Assembly: GCF_047948215.1 (NCBI RefSeq)
Contig: NC_134465.1
Span: forward strand, 42,755,946-42,819,945
Length of the DNA stretch: 64,000 nucleotides
Reading direction: 5' to 3'
From: Lycorma delicatula
Taxonomy: Eukaryota; Arthropoda; Insecta; Hemiptera; Fulgoridae
Of the stretch, positions 36,412 to 48,265 are shown in pieces. The notes beneath the pieces are model-generated. The model was not told the origin of the DNA. It saw only the letters and a program-made list of their open reading frames with translations, and did no database searches. Position 1 is the first letter of the stretch, and each line of letters opens with the position of its first letter. A program made the translations under genes and the position numbers.

Positions 36412-37566
36412 GGTGACAACAGAGTTGAAAGACTTTCTCGTTATGCCACTAAAGCCACGTTCTGGGTCTTACAACTGTGAGTTGTTTCTGATACACGGCT
36501 TACACATACAACTTAATCTAAAATATTTATCATTTTAATTAAATATAATATTTTTTCGTTATTTAATTCAATGATTCCAACCAACGCGTGCGCGTACCGT
36601 ATTTAATTCGGGCGGATGTGGTGGGACTAGCGAATGTAATTTCACAACTTATATAGAACAAATTTCACCTGTACGATCGGCAGACTGGTGTAGCCGCTAG
36701 GCTTAACGCTCCAGGTAACGAATCGACCGACCGTTTGACTTCGAGAGTTACTCTTTTACACTTTAAATATTATTCATTTAACCCACCGGGTTGGTCTAGT
36801 GGTTAACGTCTTCCCAAATCAGATGATTTGGAAGTCGAGAGTTACAGCGTTCAAGTCCTAGTAAAGCCAGTTATTTTTACACGGATTTGAATACTAGATC
36901 GTGGTTACCGGTGTTCTTTGGTGGTTGGGTTTCAATTAACCACACATCTCAGGAATGTTCGAACTGAGAATGTACAAGACTACACTTCATTTACACTCAT
37001 ACATATCATCCTCATTCATCCTCTGAAGAATTATCTAAAACGGAGTTACCGAAGGCTAAACAGGAAAAAGAAAGAAATATTATTAATTTATTTAATTCTA
37101 CCGCTCACTCGTGTTGTCACAACATGGCAGTAGTTTAGAGTATTTTTTTTTTTTTTTTTGGTGGAGGTGCGATTTGGCAAAAACATTTTTTTTTTCAAAT
37201 ATTTGTATTTCTAGTCGTTAACAAATGTGAAAAAGAAAAATATGACCTTAATTAGGTGAAATCTACAGATCTTGAGAATGATTTGGCTCTACATTCCTTT
37301 ACCTTTTAGGTTGAAAATTTAATGCTATCAATTCCCATTATGTAAAAGTAATCTGACCAAGTTTTGGTTAAAATCGGTCCGATAGTTCTGGAAGGAAAGG
37401 AGTGCAAGACCGAACACACAGACGTACATACGAACATTAACATCCGGAATATTTTTATCCTTTTTTTAAAGATCCGGTGAAAACCGCATGTCTCCAAATT
37501 GGACCGATTACAGTAAACGCTTCCTTCTAGAGCTTAGCTCTGCTGTAGTGTTATCTACGTAGATGG
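36412..37566 (+). repeat. Repeat B copy 4, interrupted by SINE-A
   Basis: The 5' hairpin region (ACAACAGAGTTGAAAGAC ... GTCTTACAACTGTGAGTTG), a damaged tRNA-like block at about 36688-36745, GTTGTCACAACATGGCAGTA, and a 3' end CTTCTAGAGCTTAGC...TTATCTACGTAGATGGGAA are all recognisable. A SINE-A splits it at the TTTAAATATTATTCATTTA position. Confidence 0.82.
36781..37074 (+). mobile_element. SINE-A copy 6, nested in repeat B
   Basis: Plus-strand SINE-A, flanked by AAATATTATTCATTTA (36765-36780) and AAATATTATTAATTTA (37075-37090), 15 of 16. Uninterrupted repeat B copies contain a single copy of this segment (for example near 11795), giving a natural empty site. Confidence 0.92.
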
Positions 37567-38729
37567 GAAATTAAAAAATACACGAAAATTACGAGGATCT
37601 CCTTAATATTCATATAGAAATTAAAGATTGCTTGTATGAAATAAGATGTAAATAATTAAAAAGAAATTTCTTTGAAACGAAAACGCATTGGTAAATTTGA
37701 AATTTAAGGTTATAAAATATAAAATAAAGTTTTTTAAAAATCTATTTCGATTATTAGCCTTAAAAAGTAATGTTTTATTTTTGGTTTATGTTTTTATAAA
37801 GGAAGTTAACTTTCGTGGTAAAATATTCAAGTTTACTTAAATTATTCGTACTATTACAAGGGAACAGTACTGGGAATTGACGGTAAGACACAGATTAAAA
37901 TGTGTAAGCAGATAATTGGGTATATTAAAATAACGGAATTTTTTGTAGTTAAAGATTAAATACAGAATAAAGCATTAAATCGAACGAAGTGATTGATAAG
38001 TGAACAGATAAAAATAACGAAATTTAAGTTCGTTCGCTTATTGGAATAATATGTTTTACTACATAATTCTATCTGAAAACAAAAATGTAACTATATACGT
38101 AAATGTTGTGATATTATTTTTATCCTATAGATATTAGTATAATAATATGTAAGAAAGACACAACACTAGGTTCGGTGGCAAGGCATCGGTGTTTCCCGGA
38201 CAGGTGTTTTTGTGTCAGTTATTGTAGGTTGTTTCCACCACCTCGCCGCTCCGTTCTTTTACTTTTTTACACTCCTCTCCTCTCCACACCAGTCTTGCCT
38301 CGCTACAAACCCTGACTTGACTGCCTGCAGACGATTTAGACAGTTTTTTCTTCTTTTTTCCTACATATATTTTTTTCTTTTTTAACAAACTAAACTCTAA
38401 GAAATTCTCTCTTCTTATCTGAAAGGCCAACGACCGTCAGTTCCAACGCCTGTATACTTCTTAAAAAACAGCTTAAATATATAATAGAACCTACAATTTG
38501 TGTTTGTATGTATATCGTAAATATTTCATCAATAATACATCGTGAAATTAATTGACATTAATTTAAAGTTAAGACTATATCGTCGACTTTGTTTAAGTTG
38601 GTTATATTGTTTAAAAAAAAAAAAATTCTCCCCTATTTAACGGCATTTGTGTGTGTGTGTGTGTCTGTGTGTGCGTCCCCCTTAGCTAAGCACCGGGATG
38701 TACCGATCGCTAGCGAAAGATCGGTATGA
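37567..38729. other. Unassigned tract with a GC-richer patch
   Basis: No gene recognised. 38160-38340 is GC-richer than its surroundings (CCACCTCGCCGCTCCG, CTGCCTGCAGACG) but has no clear coding frame. A (GT)n lies at 38647-38675. Confidence 0.35.
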
Positions 38730-39655
38730 AGGAATGTTTTAGAAAATATAGATGCAAAAAAACTCTTTCTGAAGCAAGATACATCTAAAAAAAGAATAAT
38801 ATATAGTCTTTGTTTGTGGGAGGGTAGCGGTGAATCTATATAAATAAGACAATCTTCGTTTTGTTTGTGCACTAATAACTCAAAAACTACGTAACCGATT
38901 TCGTTGAAAATTTCCCAATTTTTTTATTATTATTCCCGTGAGTGTTTACGTATTATTTATTAGTTACATAATATTTAATAATATAATAATTGTCTGAGGA
39001 AGTCGATATTGACAGACAATAATCGATATAGACAATGACAGTCGATATAGTAGACATATCTCGATGTAAACAACGACGTTAAAATTAACAAAAGAGTTTA
39101 TATTTATTTATACGTTTCTTTTTTATGATTTACGTAGTAGCGAGATCGTTGAGGTTTAAACTGTGGTAAATATTTTGGTAATAGAGTAGCATTTCCGGGT
39201 TCGCTAGTAGTAAATAAAAATGTTTGGTAATTTGTTATATCGGTAAAAAAAAAGCTTCAACTTTAGTAAAGAAAACGTTTAGCTGAAGTTCTCCGGTAAA
39301 AATTTGAAATTTTATTTTGGCCAAAACATCCCTTTTTGCAATTTTTGCAAAAATTTAGCACATATTTTCCGTCGGAAGGTAGTACTTGTCTACCATGTTT
39401 GAAGAAAATCGGTCGCCGAGAACCAAAGTCAACGAGACCAATTACAGGCCTATGTACATTCGTACGTTATTCGCAAACGTCCGTCTACAAAAAATAGATC
39501 TTTTTGGACTCGTGAGCATTGGAATAAAAATTATTTTCGCATTATTTACAATTTATTTAAATTATTTTTTTAATACACCTTCTTACGGTACAAAAATTAA
39601 TAAAATGCCAAATTTATTTAGATTATTTTTTGACTGATATACTTTCAGCTGATAG
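38730..39655 (+). repeat. Repeat F copy 1
   Basis: It shares several blocks with 54268-54775: CTGAAGCAAGATA(C/T)A, GGAAGGTAGTA (or GAAGGTAGTATC), AAAATCGG(T/C)CG, TACA(T/A)T(T/G)CG(T/C), CAAACGTCC, GAGCAT(T/C)GGAATAAAAA and CGC(A/T)TTATTTACAA. It carries extra sequence between the first and second blocks. A cluster of TCGATAT units lies at about 39003-39065. No protein is recognised. Confidence 0.6.
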
Positions 39656-39714
39656 TTAACCGTTATACCTGAAGCTCTTATCAGCATATATCATTAAACC
39701 GGGAAACTAAAAAT

Positions 39715-40320
39715 GGAAAAAATACGTTTTTACTTACTTTTACAAAGTAAAGGAAGAATTGTAATCGCGAAAAATTTCGGTTTCCAGATTTCAACGGAAA
39801 TATCCATTTTGACCATTCCTGATTTCATTTTAACTATTTTCGGCGTGACGTCTGTATGTACTTATGTGTCTATCTCGGATAAATCAAAAACTATTACCCG
39901 TAAGATGTTGAAATTTTGGATTTAGGACTGTTGTAACATCTAGTTGTGCACCTCCCCTTTTGATTGCAATCGATTGAACCAAAAAAGCCCAAAATCCAAA
40001 AGATTTGGGTTTTAGACTTTTTCTTAAATGCAGTAATAAGTCCTCATTGAGGGATTTTCAAGTATAAATGGTACTTATTTTCATCGGTTCCAGAGTTATA
40101 GCCAAATAAAATTTTAAATAATGAAATATTTGGATCATAGGTGAAGGCACATCGGTTCGAATCAGACTGTATCACCTTTTTTTTTCTTTTTAAAATATAT
40201 TTATTATTATTAATTATTAAACTGCGATTGTAAAAAAAAAATGTGTATATGTAATTTAACAGGTGTACAAGGAAGTCATGTCGTGTCCGTATCAAATTTT
40301 TTACTTAGTGGGAGTAAAAT
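39715..40320 (+). repeat. Repeat C copy 3
   Basis: It begins TACTTTTACAAAGTAAAGGA (a short palindromic start) and ends near AAGGAAGTCATGTCGTGTCC. It contains CACATCGGTTCGAATCAGAC. It aligns with the copies at 2.75 and 19.5 kb. No coding potential. Confidence 0.82.
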
Positions 40321-40339
40321 GAAGTAATATCGCAGTGTA

Positions 40340-40665
40340 AAATTATTTTTATGAAGTAAAAAAAAACTGATGTGGACATCAAATGAATTCTTTATACGTC
40401 TATTAAATTACCTACATATACACATTTTTTTTTTTTAAATGAAAAGTACATAACATTTTATTTCATTTATAACTTCTGATATTTTTTCAAATGTTTTTAT
40501 TATTACTGAATCATTATTTATCGTACATTTTTTTTTTTACAAATAGTGGTTAATAATTATTAATAAATCAATATATTTAAATTTAAAAAAAAGTTAAAAA
40601 AAAAGAAAATGAAATCTAATTCGAACTGATGTGCCTTGCCCTTCGTAAGATCTATTTAAAAAATT
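40340..40665 (-). repeat. Repeat C copy 4 (partial, opposite strand)
   Basis: It matches the left part of the minus-strand copy at 2.86-3.1 kb (GATGTGGACATC, ATACGTCTATTAAAT, CGAACTGATGTGCCTT) and stops at about 40660. It faces the plus-strand copy just upstream, making a tail-to-tail pair. Confidence 0.72.
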
Positions 40666-42118
40666 GATCAAGAAATCAATTTGATATTCCCTCGAGAACC
40701 TCTCCTCTAATAAAACGCCCAGTAATTTCACTGAACTGTTATACTAGAATTTTCAATTTCTTTTTTAAATAATTCTTTTCACATATATCAGAGGTGGTTT
40801 TAACGTGTGTCGTCTTGAAATAAAAATAAAGTGTTGAGTTACTTGACCTATTCTGCAAGAAAGTATGGTAATCAGTAAAAAATAGGGTGAGGGTGTTTTT
40901 CGACGTATCATGACTCAAGGGTCCCAAAAAACAAAAAAGTGGATAATAACAATTGAGACACTGTTACTTAACTGTCGTAATTATTTTTATGTAATGACGT
41001 TATTTTTTTAATATTTTATATTACCTTTAATTTATGTTTTAATTTTTATGTTTTAAATTACGAAAATATTTTTTCTCCTGAGGATTGTCGAATGTCCGAA
41101 AGCGCCAGGAAAATTGTTGGTAAGTTTGATTTTTATTTTTTTATTATAAATAATTTTATATAATAACGATTGCCATGTTTGAAAAATTTAACTTAAAATA
41201 AGTAAAAGCAGAAAAAAACAAAAATAATGTCGTACGTACATTTGTTGGCGTGTTTGAAGCTTTAATAACCTTTCACTGTATAAACCGATTTTAATAAAAT
41301 CTGTTTATTTTATTTTATGGGATTTTATTTTGATCAAGGTTTTATCATAGTTTCCCTTGATCCATCCAGACAAATAGTTCTTTTTTATCGCGTGTTGTAG
41401 CATATCTACCCGGTTTTTTGAAGTGATATAATGCATTGTTAGATACAGAAGAATAAAATAATTATTTATTTCGAATCGGCAAGATTTCACTTTACTTCAG
41501 TACACAAAAAAAAATCGATCGTAGTAGATTCTTCAAAAACACATTCATTAAATAAGGATCGCCCTAGCTAGACGATGAAGTTTATTTTAACGTAAACAAC
41601 CCTAGCCGTCAGTTAATATTAACGTAGACCAGAAGTGTTATATAATAAGGGGGCCTTAAAGTCGCATAAGGGGGATGGCCAGTCGGTCGGTTCATTTTAA
41701 ATTGCATACAATGCGGGTTGCATCCTGTACCATGACTCGATCAAATTTATAAAAATCTCATTTCCACCCCTACTCGCCGTTCGACCGGATAGTTACATTC
41801 TCACTCCTACATACACTACCAGTAAGTATTAAATGAATGATTCGTTTTAATATTTCACGTACGATACATTGAATAGTTACACGTAAACCCTTACTTCCTA
41901 GTACAGTCTGGTTAATGTAAATTGCATCATTTCATAAAAACGACTTATTTTAAAAATGAAACATTTTATACTTTATTCGAAAAAAAATTATGAGGTATAT
42001 CATAAATAATCAACATTTTATTTATAATTTTTGAAAATTCTATCGCTTATAATTAAATTATAATAAACCATAGTAATAATCAGAATTAATAATAATAGTT
42101 ATATCAATCAATAGTTAA
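40666..42118. other. Unassigned AT-rich tract with a CTGAGGA...GAAA motif
   Basis: No gene recognised. The stretch 41078-41125 (CTGAGGA, GTCC then GAAAGCGCC, then AATTGTTGGTAAG) resembles the foldback element at 58.8 kb and may be a small relic of the same family. Confidence 0.4.
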
Positions 42119-42166
42119 GTAATTAGCAAAAAAAATGCTAATTAGTAATTAGCATTTTTTTTTTTT
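42119..42166. repeat. Triple inverted AATTAGCA / TGCTAATT repeat
   Basis: AATTAGCA, an A-run, TGCTAATT, AGT, AATTAGCA, then a T-run. The span 42128-42162 is a perfect palindrome with 17-base arms around a single G, and it overlaps a second hairpin to its left. Confidence 0.85.
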
Positions 42167-42659
42167 AATATTTATCCTTTTATAACGAATACTACAATTC
42201 ATGATCCCGCCGAGTGTGAATTACGAGAAGTAATCCGATTTTGATGACAAAAAATAATTCTGTGACGCCAAATTTGTGACGTTTACGGGCCGAATAATAT
42301 GAATAAAACTAAAGTAAGGAAATGTTGGCGTTCATAAAACGAACGTTCACGATAAAACATTTAGCGGTTGGCCGTCGATGATAACGGATTTTTTGATTGA
42401 AAAAGTTGACAAAACATTAAAGTGGCGCTTCATCGTGTTACAATTTCCTTTGATGTTTCACCACCTTTGATTTATGAAGATTTAATTGAAAGTTTGGGAT
42501 ATAAAAAATTGTGTACGACAAACACGTCTTGTTTCAGCGCTTGAATTTTTGCTACTTTTTAAGAATGAATTGTTTGATCACTTCGATAACGGTGATGTGA
42601 CCCGGATTTCTTATTCGATTATCCGATATTCTTATAATCGATTATCCGGATTTCTTATT

Positions 42660-42855
42660 GGCCGATACGGTGGCGGCATTCATCATCTCCTAGACTGAAG
42701 AATTTCAAACGACAACGTACGGTAAAGAAGATTATGGGTGCTATTTTTATTTTTTATTTTATGGTACAAAAAGGGATCTTGCTTGTCGAATTTAGTGATC
42801 GTGGAACTACTGTGAGCGCTGATAGGTGTTGCGAAACGTTAATAAAATGTTAAAG
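42660..42855 (+). pseudogene. Mariner transposase internal fragment
   Basis: One frame reads WRHSSSPRLKNFKRQRTVKK, IMGAIFIFYFMVQKGILLVE, FSDRGTTVSADRCCETLIKC then stop. This matches the mariner block between the first and second catalytic Asp (WRH--SP--KKFK----KVMATVFWD-KGVLLVDFMPRG-T-NAD-YCETL). The WD after the VF core is lost. The flanks carry no more transposase that I can see. Confidence 0.75.
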
Positions 42856-43829
42856 AGATTTAGTGCTGACTAAATTCAGATGCGTGGTGTCTATGCGTAC
42901 ATACAATCTGCTAACCACGCACATACGCGTGGTAGTACAGCGGCTTTTCTATCTCTTCTGGGGGGGAGGGGTCATCACTGTTTAATTGGTATCGTATGTT
43001 AGCGAATCAAAAAGTTTGTATTTTGGTAATGCACAGTTCGTTCTTAGTTACATTTAACCGGTTTTTTTGGTGGAATTTTAAATTTGCGTGAACATTCAAC
43101 ACGTTCGAAAGAAGATAAATTTATAATAAACAGATTTTTTTTTATAAATTATTTGTATTCTAATTAATATCGATTAGATGTTTTTACTTCTATTATTATT
43201 TTCATTTTAAGTTAATACTTTTTGGCGATTATTTAACCCTTTATAATAAAATGTACGTCACATAAATTTTTTAAATTTTATTAGTTTTTAAATAAAAATT
43301 TAAAAATATAAATTTATTATTTCATTATGCGTTTAAAACATAAATACTCATAGTTCAATTACTTTATTTGTCTGTCAGATCTATTCTAAAACGGTTAGAG
43401 GAATTTACATAAAAAACTATTTTTCAGTTCGTAAACAAGTCAGATGATAGATGAAATCAGATAAAAATAAACTGTAAATTAATATACTGATACAAGAGTA
43501 AAAAAAAAACTAAATCAATTATTGATATACGGAATAAATTGAGGATTTATTGCGCGTAAATTTAACACAAGTAAAATCTACAAACTTAAGTCTTTCTTTT
43601 TTCATAAAACGAAGAAATTAATTACTTTTGTCTAATTAAAAGACTAGAAAATTAGTTAATATAAATTAACGCACGCACGAAAGAAGTTTACAAAAACGCT
43701 TAACCACGCTTAAGTGACTGTTCAACACGGACGGTATAAATCCAATGCTTTATGGTCTCGCGTTCGCACTAGGCGCTAGCTCGTGGTCGTATTTTTCAAA
43801 CGTTTTATATTCCAAGACACATATAAATT
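42856..43829. other. Unassigned AT-rich tract
   Basis: No gene recognised. It contains GGGGGGAGGGG near 42961. Confidence 0.4.
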
Positions 43830-44200
43830 CTGGCCGGGTCTCTAACTCGCCCGGTCGACCCGGTACAGAACCCGTTAAGCCTAGTGGCTACACCGGTCTC
43901 TGTCGACCGTACAAGTAAAATTGTTTATTTGTAAGTTGTTAATTTGTGAAATTACATTAGTTTAGTTAGTGCCGACCGTTGCCGCTAGTACCTCCACACC
44001 CGTACGAATTAAATACGGTATTCGCACGTGCTTTAATTAAAATCATTGAATTAAATAAACGAAAAAATATTATATTTAAATAAAATGATAAATATTTTCA
44101 ATTAAGTTATGTGTAATCCTTGCATCAGAAACAAATCACAGTTGTAAGACTTTCCCCGGAACGCGGCTTAGCCGCGTGATGGGAAAGTCCTAAAACTGTG
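43830..44200 (-). repeat. Repeat B copy 5 (5' half)
   Basis: Minus orientation, starting with the tRNA-like block (minus strand GTAGCCACTAGGCTTAACGG and GAGTTAGAGACCCGGCC) and ending in the best-preserved 5' hairpin, 44137-44200. The hairpin arms pair CACAGTTGTAAGACTTTCCC with GGGAAAGTCCTAAAACTGTG, and its core CGCGGCTTAGCCGCG is a perfect palindrome. The 3' half of the repeat is missing. Confidence 0.83.
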
Positions 44201-47060
44201 TTTGACTGCACCACTTCACCTCTTCCTTCAATTGATATCGAATGTATCAATTTCAATCGATACTAGGTTTTGCGTTTATTTAAATTTTTTTGCCAACTTG
44301 AAACTCTTTTACAACACGAGACATTGTTACCGATTAATTTTTTGTGTAAAAGTAATTTTTTAATCGTCTAGGAGTTTCCTTACTAACTCGGGAAAAGTTA
44401 TGCGCGTGATGGCCACGTTTTAAAAATTATTGTCATTATTATTTGTAACATTTTTTGGCATTTATTATTATTAAATAACGATAAATAATTTTTGTTTTAA
44501 GTTGAGCATTCTGGAGTATTTAGCTATATGTTTCTTTGTAAACTAAATATTTCTCTCGTAATAGTAACGGTATATCGGGCGAAAATTATTATAAAGGAAG
44601 GTATTTTTTTTTTTAATTTTCTTAAAATATGTACTTTTTAAACTCTACCTAGTTTCCAATTAAGTATTATTAATAAATAAGATTTGCAAAAACTATAAAA
44701 ATCTTTTTATACATCTTTTTTAAATAAATAGAAGTTACTTTTATTCTCCTTAAGAATGTGTTAAATAATACCGTGATTAGTAAATGAAATATTAGCAAAC
44801 ATTTAAAAAAATTTCCTAGTGTATAATGAATAGAGTATGGTCAGTTATTGCTTAAGTTGGCAATCCCTACTGTTTGTTGGCGGAAATGCAACTGGCGTCT
44901 GGTGCGTGAGTGCGTCTGTGATGACAACGTGCGGTTTTTTTTTATTATGGTAGGGCAGTGTGTCTCGCGCAGGGCGTTATTGACCGACCTTGCTAATATA
45001 TATTTATACGGGCTACGCTGCGAGAGTATTTTGCAGAGCTTTGCTCGTTGACCTTGGATAGGGTAACTCATCCCGTATTGTATTATGATTTCCCCTTCTC
45101 TTATATTCGCGTTATCTTTGCAATGCGGATCGGTCTAACAGTCTGAATGTTGTACTAGGTCAGTTTTACGCACGCGCAAAACGAATAGCTTTTTTTGTTC
45201 TCCCCACCACAACATCATAACAGCTCTTTACACTTTGTTATTCTGCAAACTGTGCGAATATGTTTCAGTTACTCCCCGATCGGGGAACGATGCGGTTGCT
45301 GATTGAATTACTGTAAATTATTTTTTGCAATATTCGTACGTTCAGTACCGGAAACTTTTTTTTTTAATCCGGTACGGCAAGTGGATTTTTTGTTAATAAA
45401 TAATTATATTAAAAACCGTTTACGATTTTTTTTCGGAATTGTAAAATTCATGTTTTTGTATTCCTGCTTTAAAAATGTTGAAAAATAATTTTAATAACTT
45501 ATATTTGGGTGCAGAGCTAAAATAAAAAAAAAACTATGAAATAATTCCCGGAGTTAATAGTAGTCGATCATTACTTAATTTTAATTACATATCCATCGAA
45601 AGCGTAATTAAAAAAAATTCTTTGAAACCAGCGTGTTTTATAGGCACAGTTTTTTTAAATACATTTTTGAAAATTGTAAATTTTTTGAAGTGACGCATAA
45701 TAAACTTTTATTATAAATACTTGATTTTAGTTTTTTCGAATTGTATTTTGTTATCGATGTTATACCCAAAAAATTGTAGGGGATTTGAAATTAGACGTCA
45801 GTCGTTCCCGAAAATGACATTAATATTCTAAAGAGTAACAAACAACTGGGTTAGGTATTCCCAGAAAATTAAGAAGTGATTTTCTGTTTGTTATGTTAAC
45901 TAAAGCAAATATACTGTTGCAAATCGGCGTGTCAGCTCCCCGCCCACGAAAATACCAACGGAACTGAAAGCAAGAATAGCGAGAGATTTATTCCCTACTA
46001 ATTCTCACTACTAATAGCAGTTCCTTGCTGCTGCGTACTTCTTTTATCGAGTGGGGAATTATTTATTTAACGGCGGTTATCATGTTTTTATTTATTTATG
46101 GATAGAATTATTTCCTGCGTTCCGATCCTTTAGATGGGGGAGAATTTGTTGACCGCGGGAGACTAACTAAGTGCGAGCTTCATTCTCCCGGCGTGATTCC
46201 ACTTCAGTCCGTTCCCTTTAAGTCCTTTTGGTACTAGAGTCTTTCAAGCTAGTAGGAATGCGCCTTTCTGGAACCCTAGTGTTTGGAGGATGCAATACGC
46301 TTCCCTTTCTGGAGGGAGTCATATGTGCAGGCGGTGGAAAATACTAAAGATATTTAGTCTTAAATGGGTCACGCTTGTCATAGGACCTGTTCGTATGGGG
46401 TGAACATCGTTATTCAGAGAAAAAATTCTTCATTATTAGCGTGTTTAATTTAGCTGCTTTAGATCCATTACAGCCATAAGAAATATCGGGATAAAGAAAC
46501 AGTGTATTTTATTGAATGTTTCGTTAAAAATTATTTTTCGTCAATATTTTCAGAAAAATATTTTTTTAACAAATATCATATAATCTTACACACCTCTTAA
46601 TAGTTAGTAACGCGTATATATTTCTTTTTTTAATCTTAATACTATGCGCTGTCAGTTGATTAATTTTCAAATAACATTTTTTTATTAGTGTAATTCTCAT
46701 GAATCGTTTGGTACACGTATTATATGAAAATCGGTACAGCCGTTTTAAATATTTTGGTAGTAGAAACAAATATTTTGCCATCTTTTTTGACTGGCTGAAT
46801 GAAATACAGGCTGTCTCACAAAGAAATAAAAATAATTTTAGGACATTTTCTACAAGTGAAAAATAAAATAAAGTCATATAAATGCGCGTCCGGAAAAACT
46901 TCATTGAAAAATATTTTGCCCTATTTCTTGCTTCAGAAATATCAAAATTAAATTTAAGAATAGAAATTTCATTTATAATTTTTTCTCTTCCTAAATGGGT
47001 ATTTAAAAAATTTATCCTGTTTTATATTTAAATAGTTTAACATAAATAAAACTTCAAAAA
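44201..47060. other. Unassigned AT-rich tract with two GC-richer patches
   Basis: No gene or repeat family recognised. GC-richer patches lie at 44860-45060 and 46090-46350. Overlapping short frames occur on both strands at 44841-45071, but neither resembles a known protein. Confidence 0.35.
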
Positions 47061-47065
47061 AATAA

Positions 47066-48166
47066 TTTTTTTTTTGTCATCAGTCATTTGACTGGTTTGA
47101 TGCAGCTCTCCAAGATTCCCTATCTAGTGCTAGTCGTTTCATTTCAGTATACCCTCTACATCCTACATCCCTAACAATTTGTTTTACATATTCCAAACGT
47201 GGCCTGCCTACACAATTTTTCCCTTCTACCTGTCCTTCCAATATTAAAGCGACTATTCCAGGATGCCTTAGTATGTGGCCTATAAGTCTGTCTCTTCTTT
47301 TAACTATATTTTTCCAAATGCTTCTTTCTTCATCTATTTGCCGCAATACCACTTCATTTGTCACTTTATCCACTCATCTGATTTTTAACATTCTCCTATA
47401 GCACTACATTTCAAAAGCTTCTAATCTTTTCTTCTCAGATACTCCGATTGTCCAAGTTTCACTTCCATATAAAGCGACACTCCAAACATATACTTTCAAA
47501 AATCTTTTCCTGACATTAAATTAATTTTTGATGTAAACAAATTATATTTCTTACTGAAGGCTCGTTTAGCTTGTGCTATTCGGCATTTTATATCGCTCCT
47601 GCTTCGTCCATCTTTAGTAATTCTACCTCCCAAATAACAAAATTCTTCTACCTCCATAATCTTTTCTCCTCCTATTTTCACATTCAGTGGTCCATCTTTG
47701 TTATTTCTACTACATTTCATTACTTTTGTTTTGTTCTTGTTTATTTTCATGCGATAGTTCTTGCGTAGGACTTCATCTATGCCGTTCATTGTTTCTTCCA
47801 AATCCTATTTACTCTCGGCTAGAATTACTATATCATCAGCAAATCGTAGCATCTTTAGCTTTTCACCTTGTACTGTTACTCCGAATCTAAATTGTTCTTT
47901 AACGTCATTAACTGCTAGTTCCATGTAAAGATTAAAAAGTAACGGAGATAGGGAACATCCTTGTCGGACTCCCTTTCTTATTACGGCTTCTTTCTAATGT
48001 TCTTCAATTATTACTGTTGCTGTTTGGTTCCTATACATGCTAGCAATTGTTCTTCTATCTCTGTATTTGAACCCTAATTTTTTTAAAATGCTGAACATTT
48101 TATTTCAGTCTACGTTATCGAATGCCTTTTCTAGGTCTATAAACGCCAAGTATGTTGGTTTGTTAT
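47066..48166 (-). pseudogene. LINE-E copy (RT, broken by stops and frameshifts)
   Basis: Minus strand, 5' truncated at about 48166, poly(A) at 47066-47076. It contains motif A sequence (IDLEKAF), motif B (RQGCSLSPLLFNLYMELAV), FADD, KTKVMKCS, EEFCYLGGRIT and the C-terminal IGHILRHPGI and VGRPRLEYVKQI, ending SNQSND. A stop in the AES-K stretch (about 47803), a frameshift near 47520 and changes around 47373 break the frame. It is close in sequence to the copies at 50.3 and 57.1 kb. Confidence 0.85.
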
Positions 48167-48185
48167 GAAAAATGTATGTTTTTTT

Positions 48186-48265
48186 TATCGAGGGGCGTCG
48201 CGAGCACCCCTCTGGCAAGTATGACAACTTGTCAGGGCAGCGGCGAGGCTCCCTCTACAGTCTTT
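48186..48265. other. GC-rich block with two stem-loops
   Basis: GAGGGG-N9-CCCCTC-type pairing (about 48191-48213) is followed by CAAG-TATGA-CAACTTG pairing. It lies in GC-rich DNA next to the LINE-E truncation point. The minus strand has an A-run just after it (48180-48187), as a retroelement 3' end would. The identity is unknown. Confidence 0.4.

Noticed and set aside
44841..45071. Overlapping frames on both strands as a small gene
   Set aside because: Neither strand resembles a known protein, and overlap on both strands is expected in a GC-richer patch.
47571..47890. Conserved antisense reading frames (about 65-67 codons) opposite the LINE-E RT, seen again near 50.9 and 57.6 kb
   Set aside because: They mirror the conserved sense RT codons and appear in every copy for that reason. 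There is no independent sign of coding.
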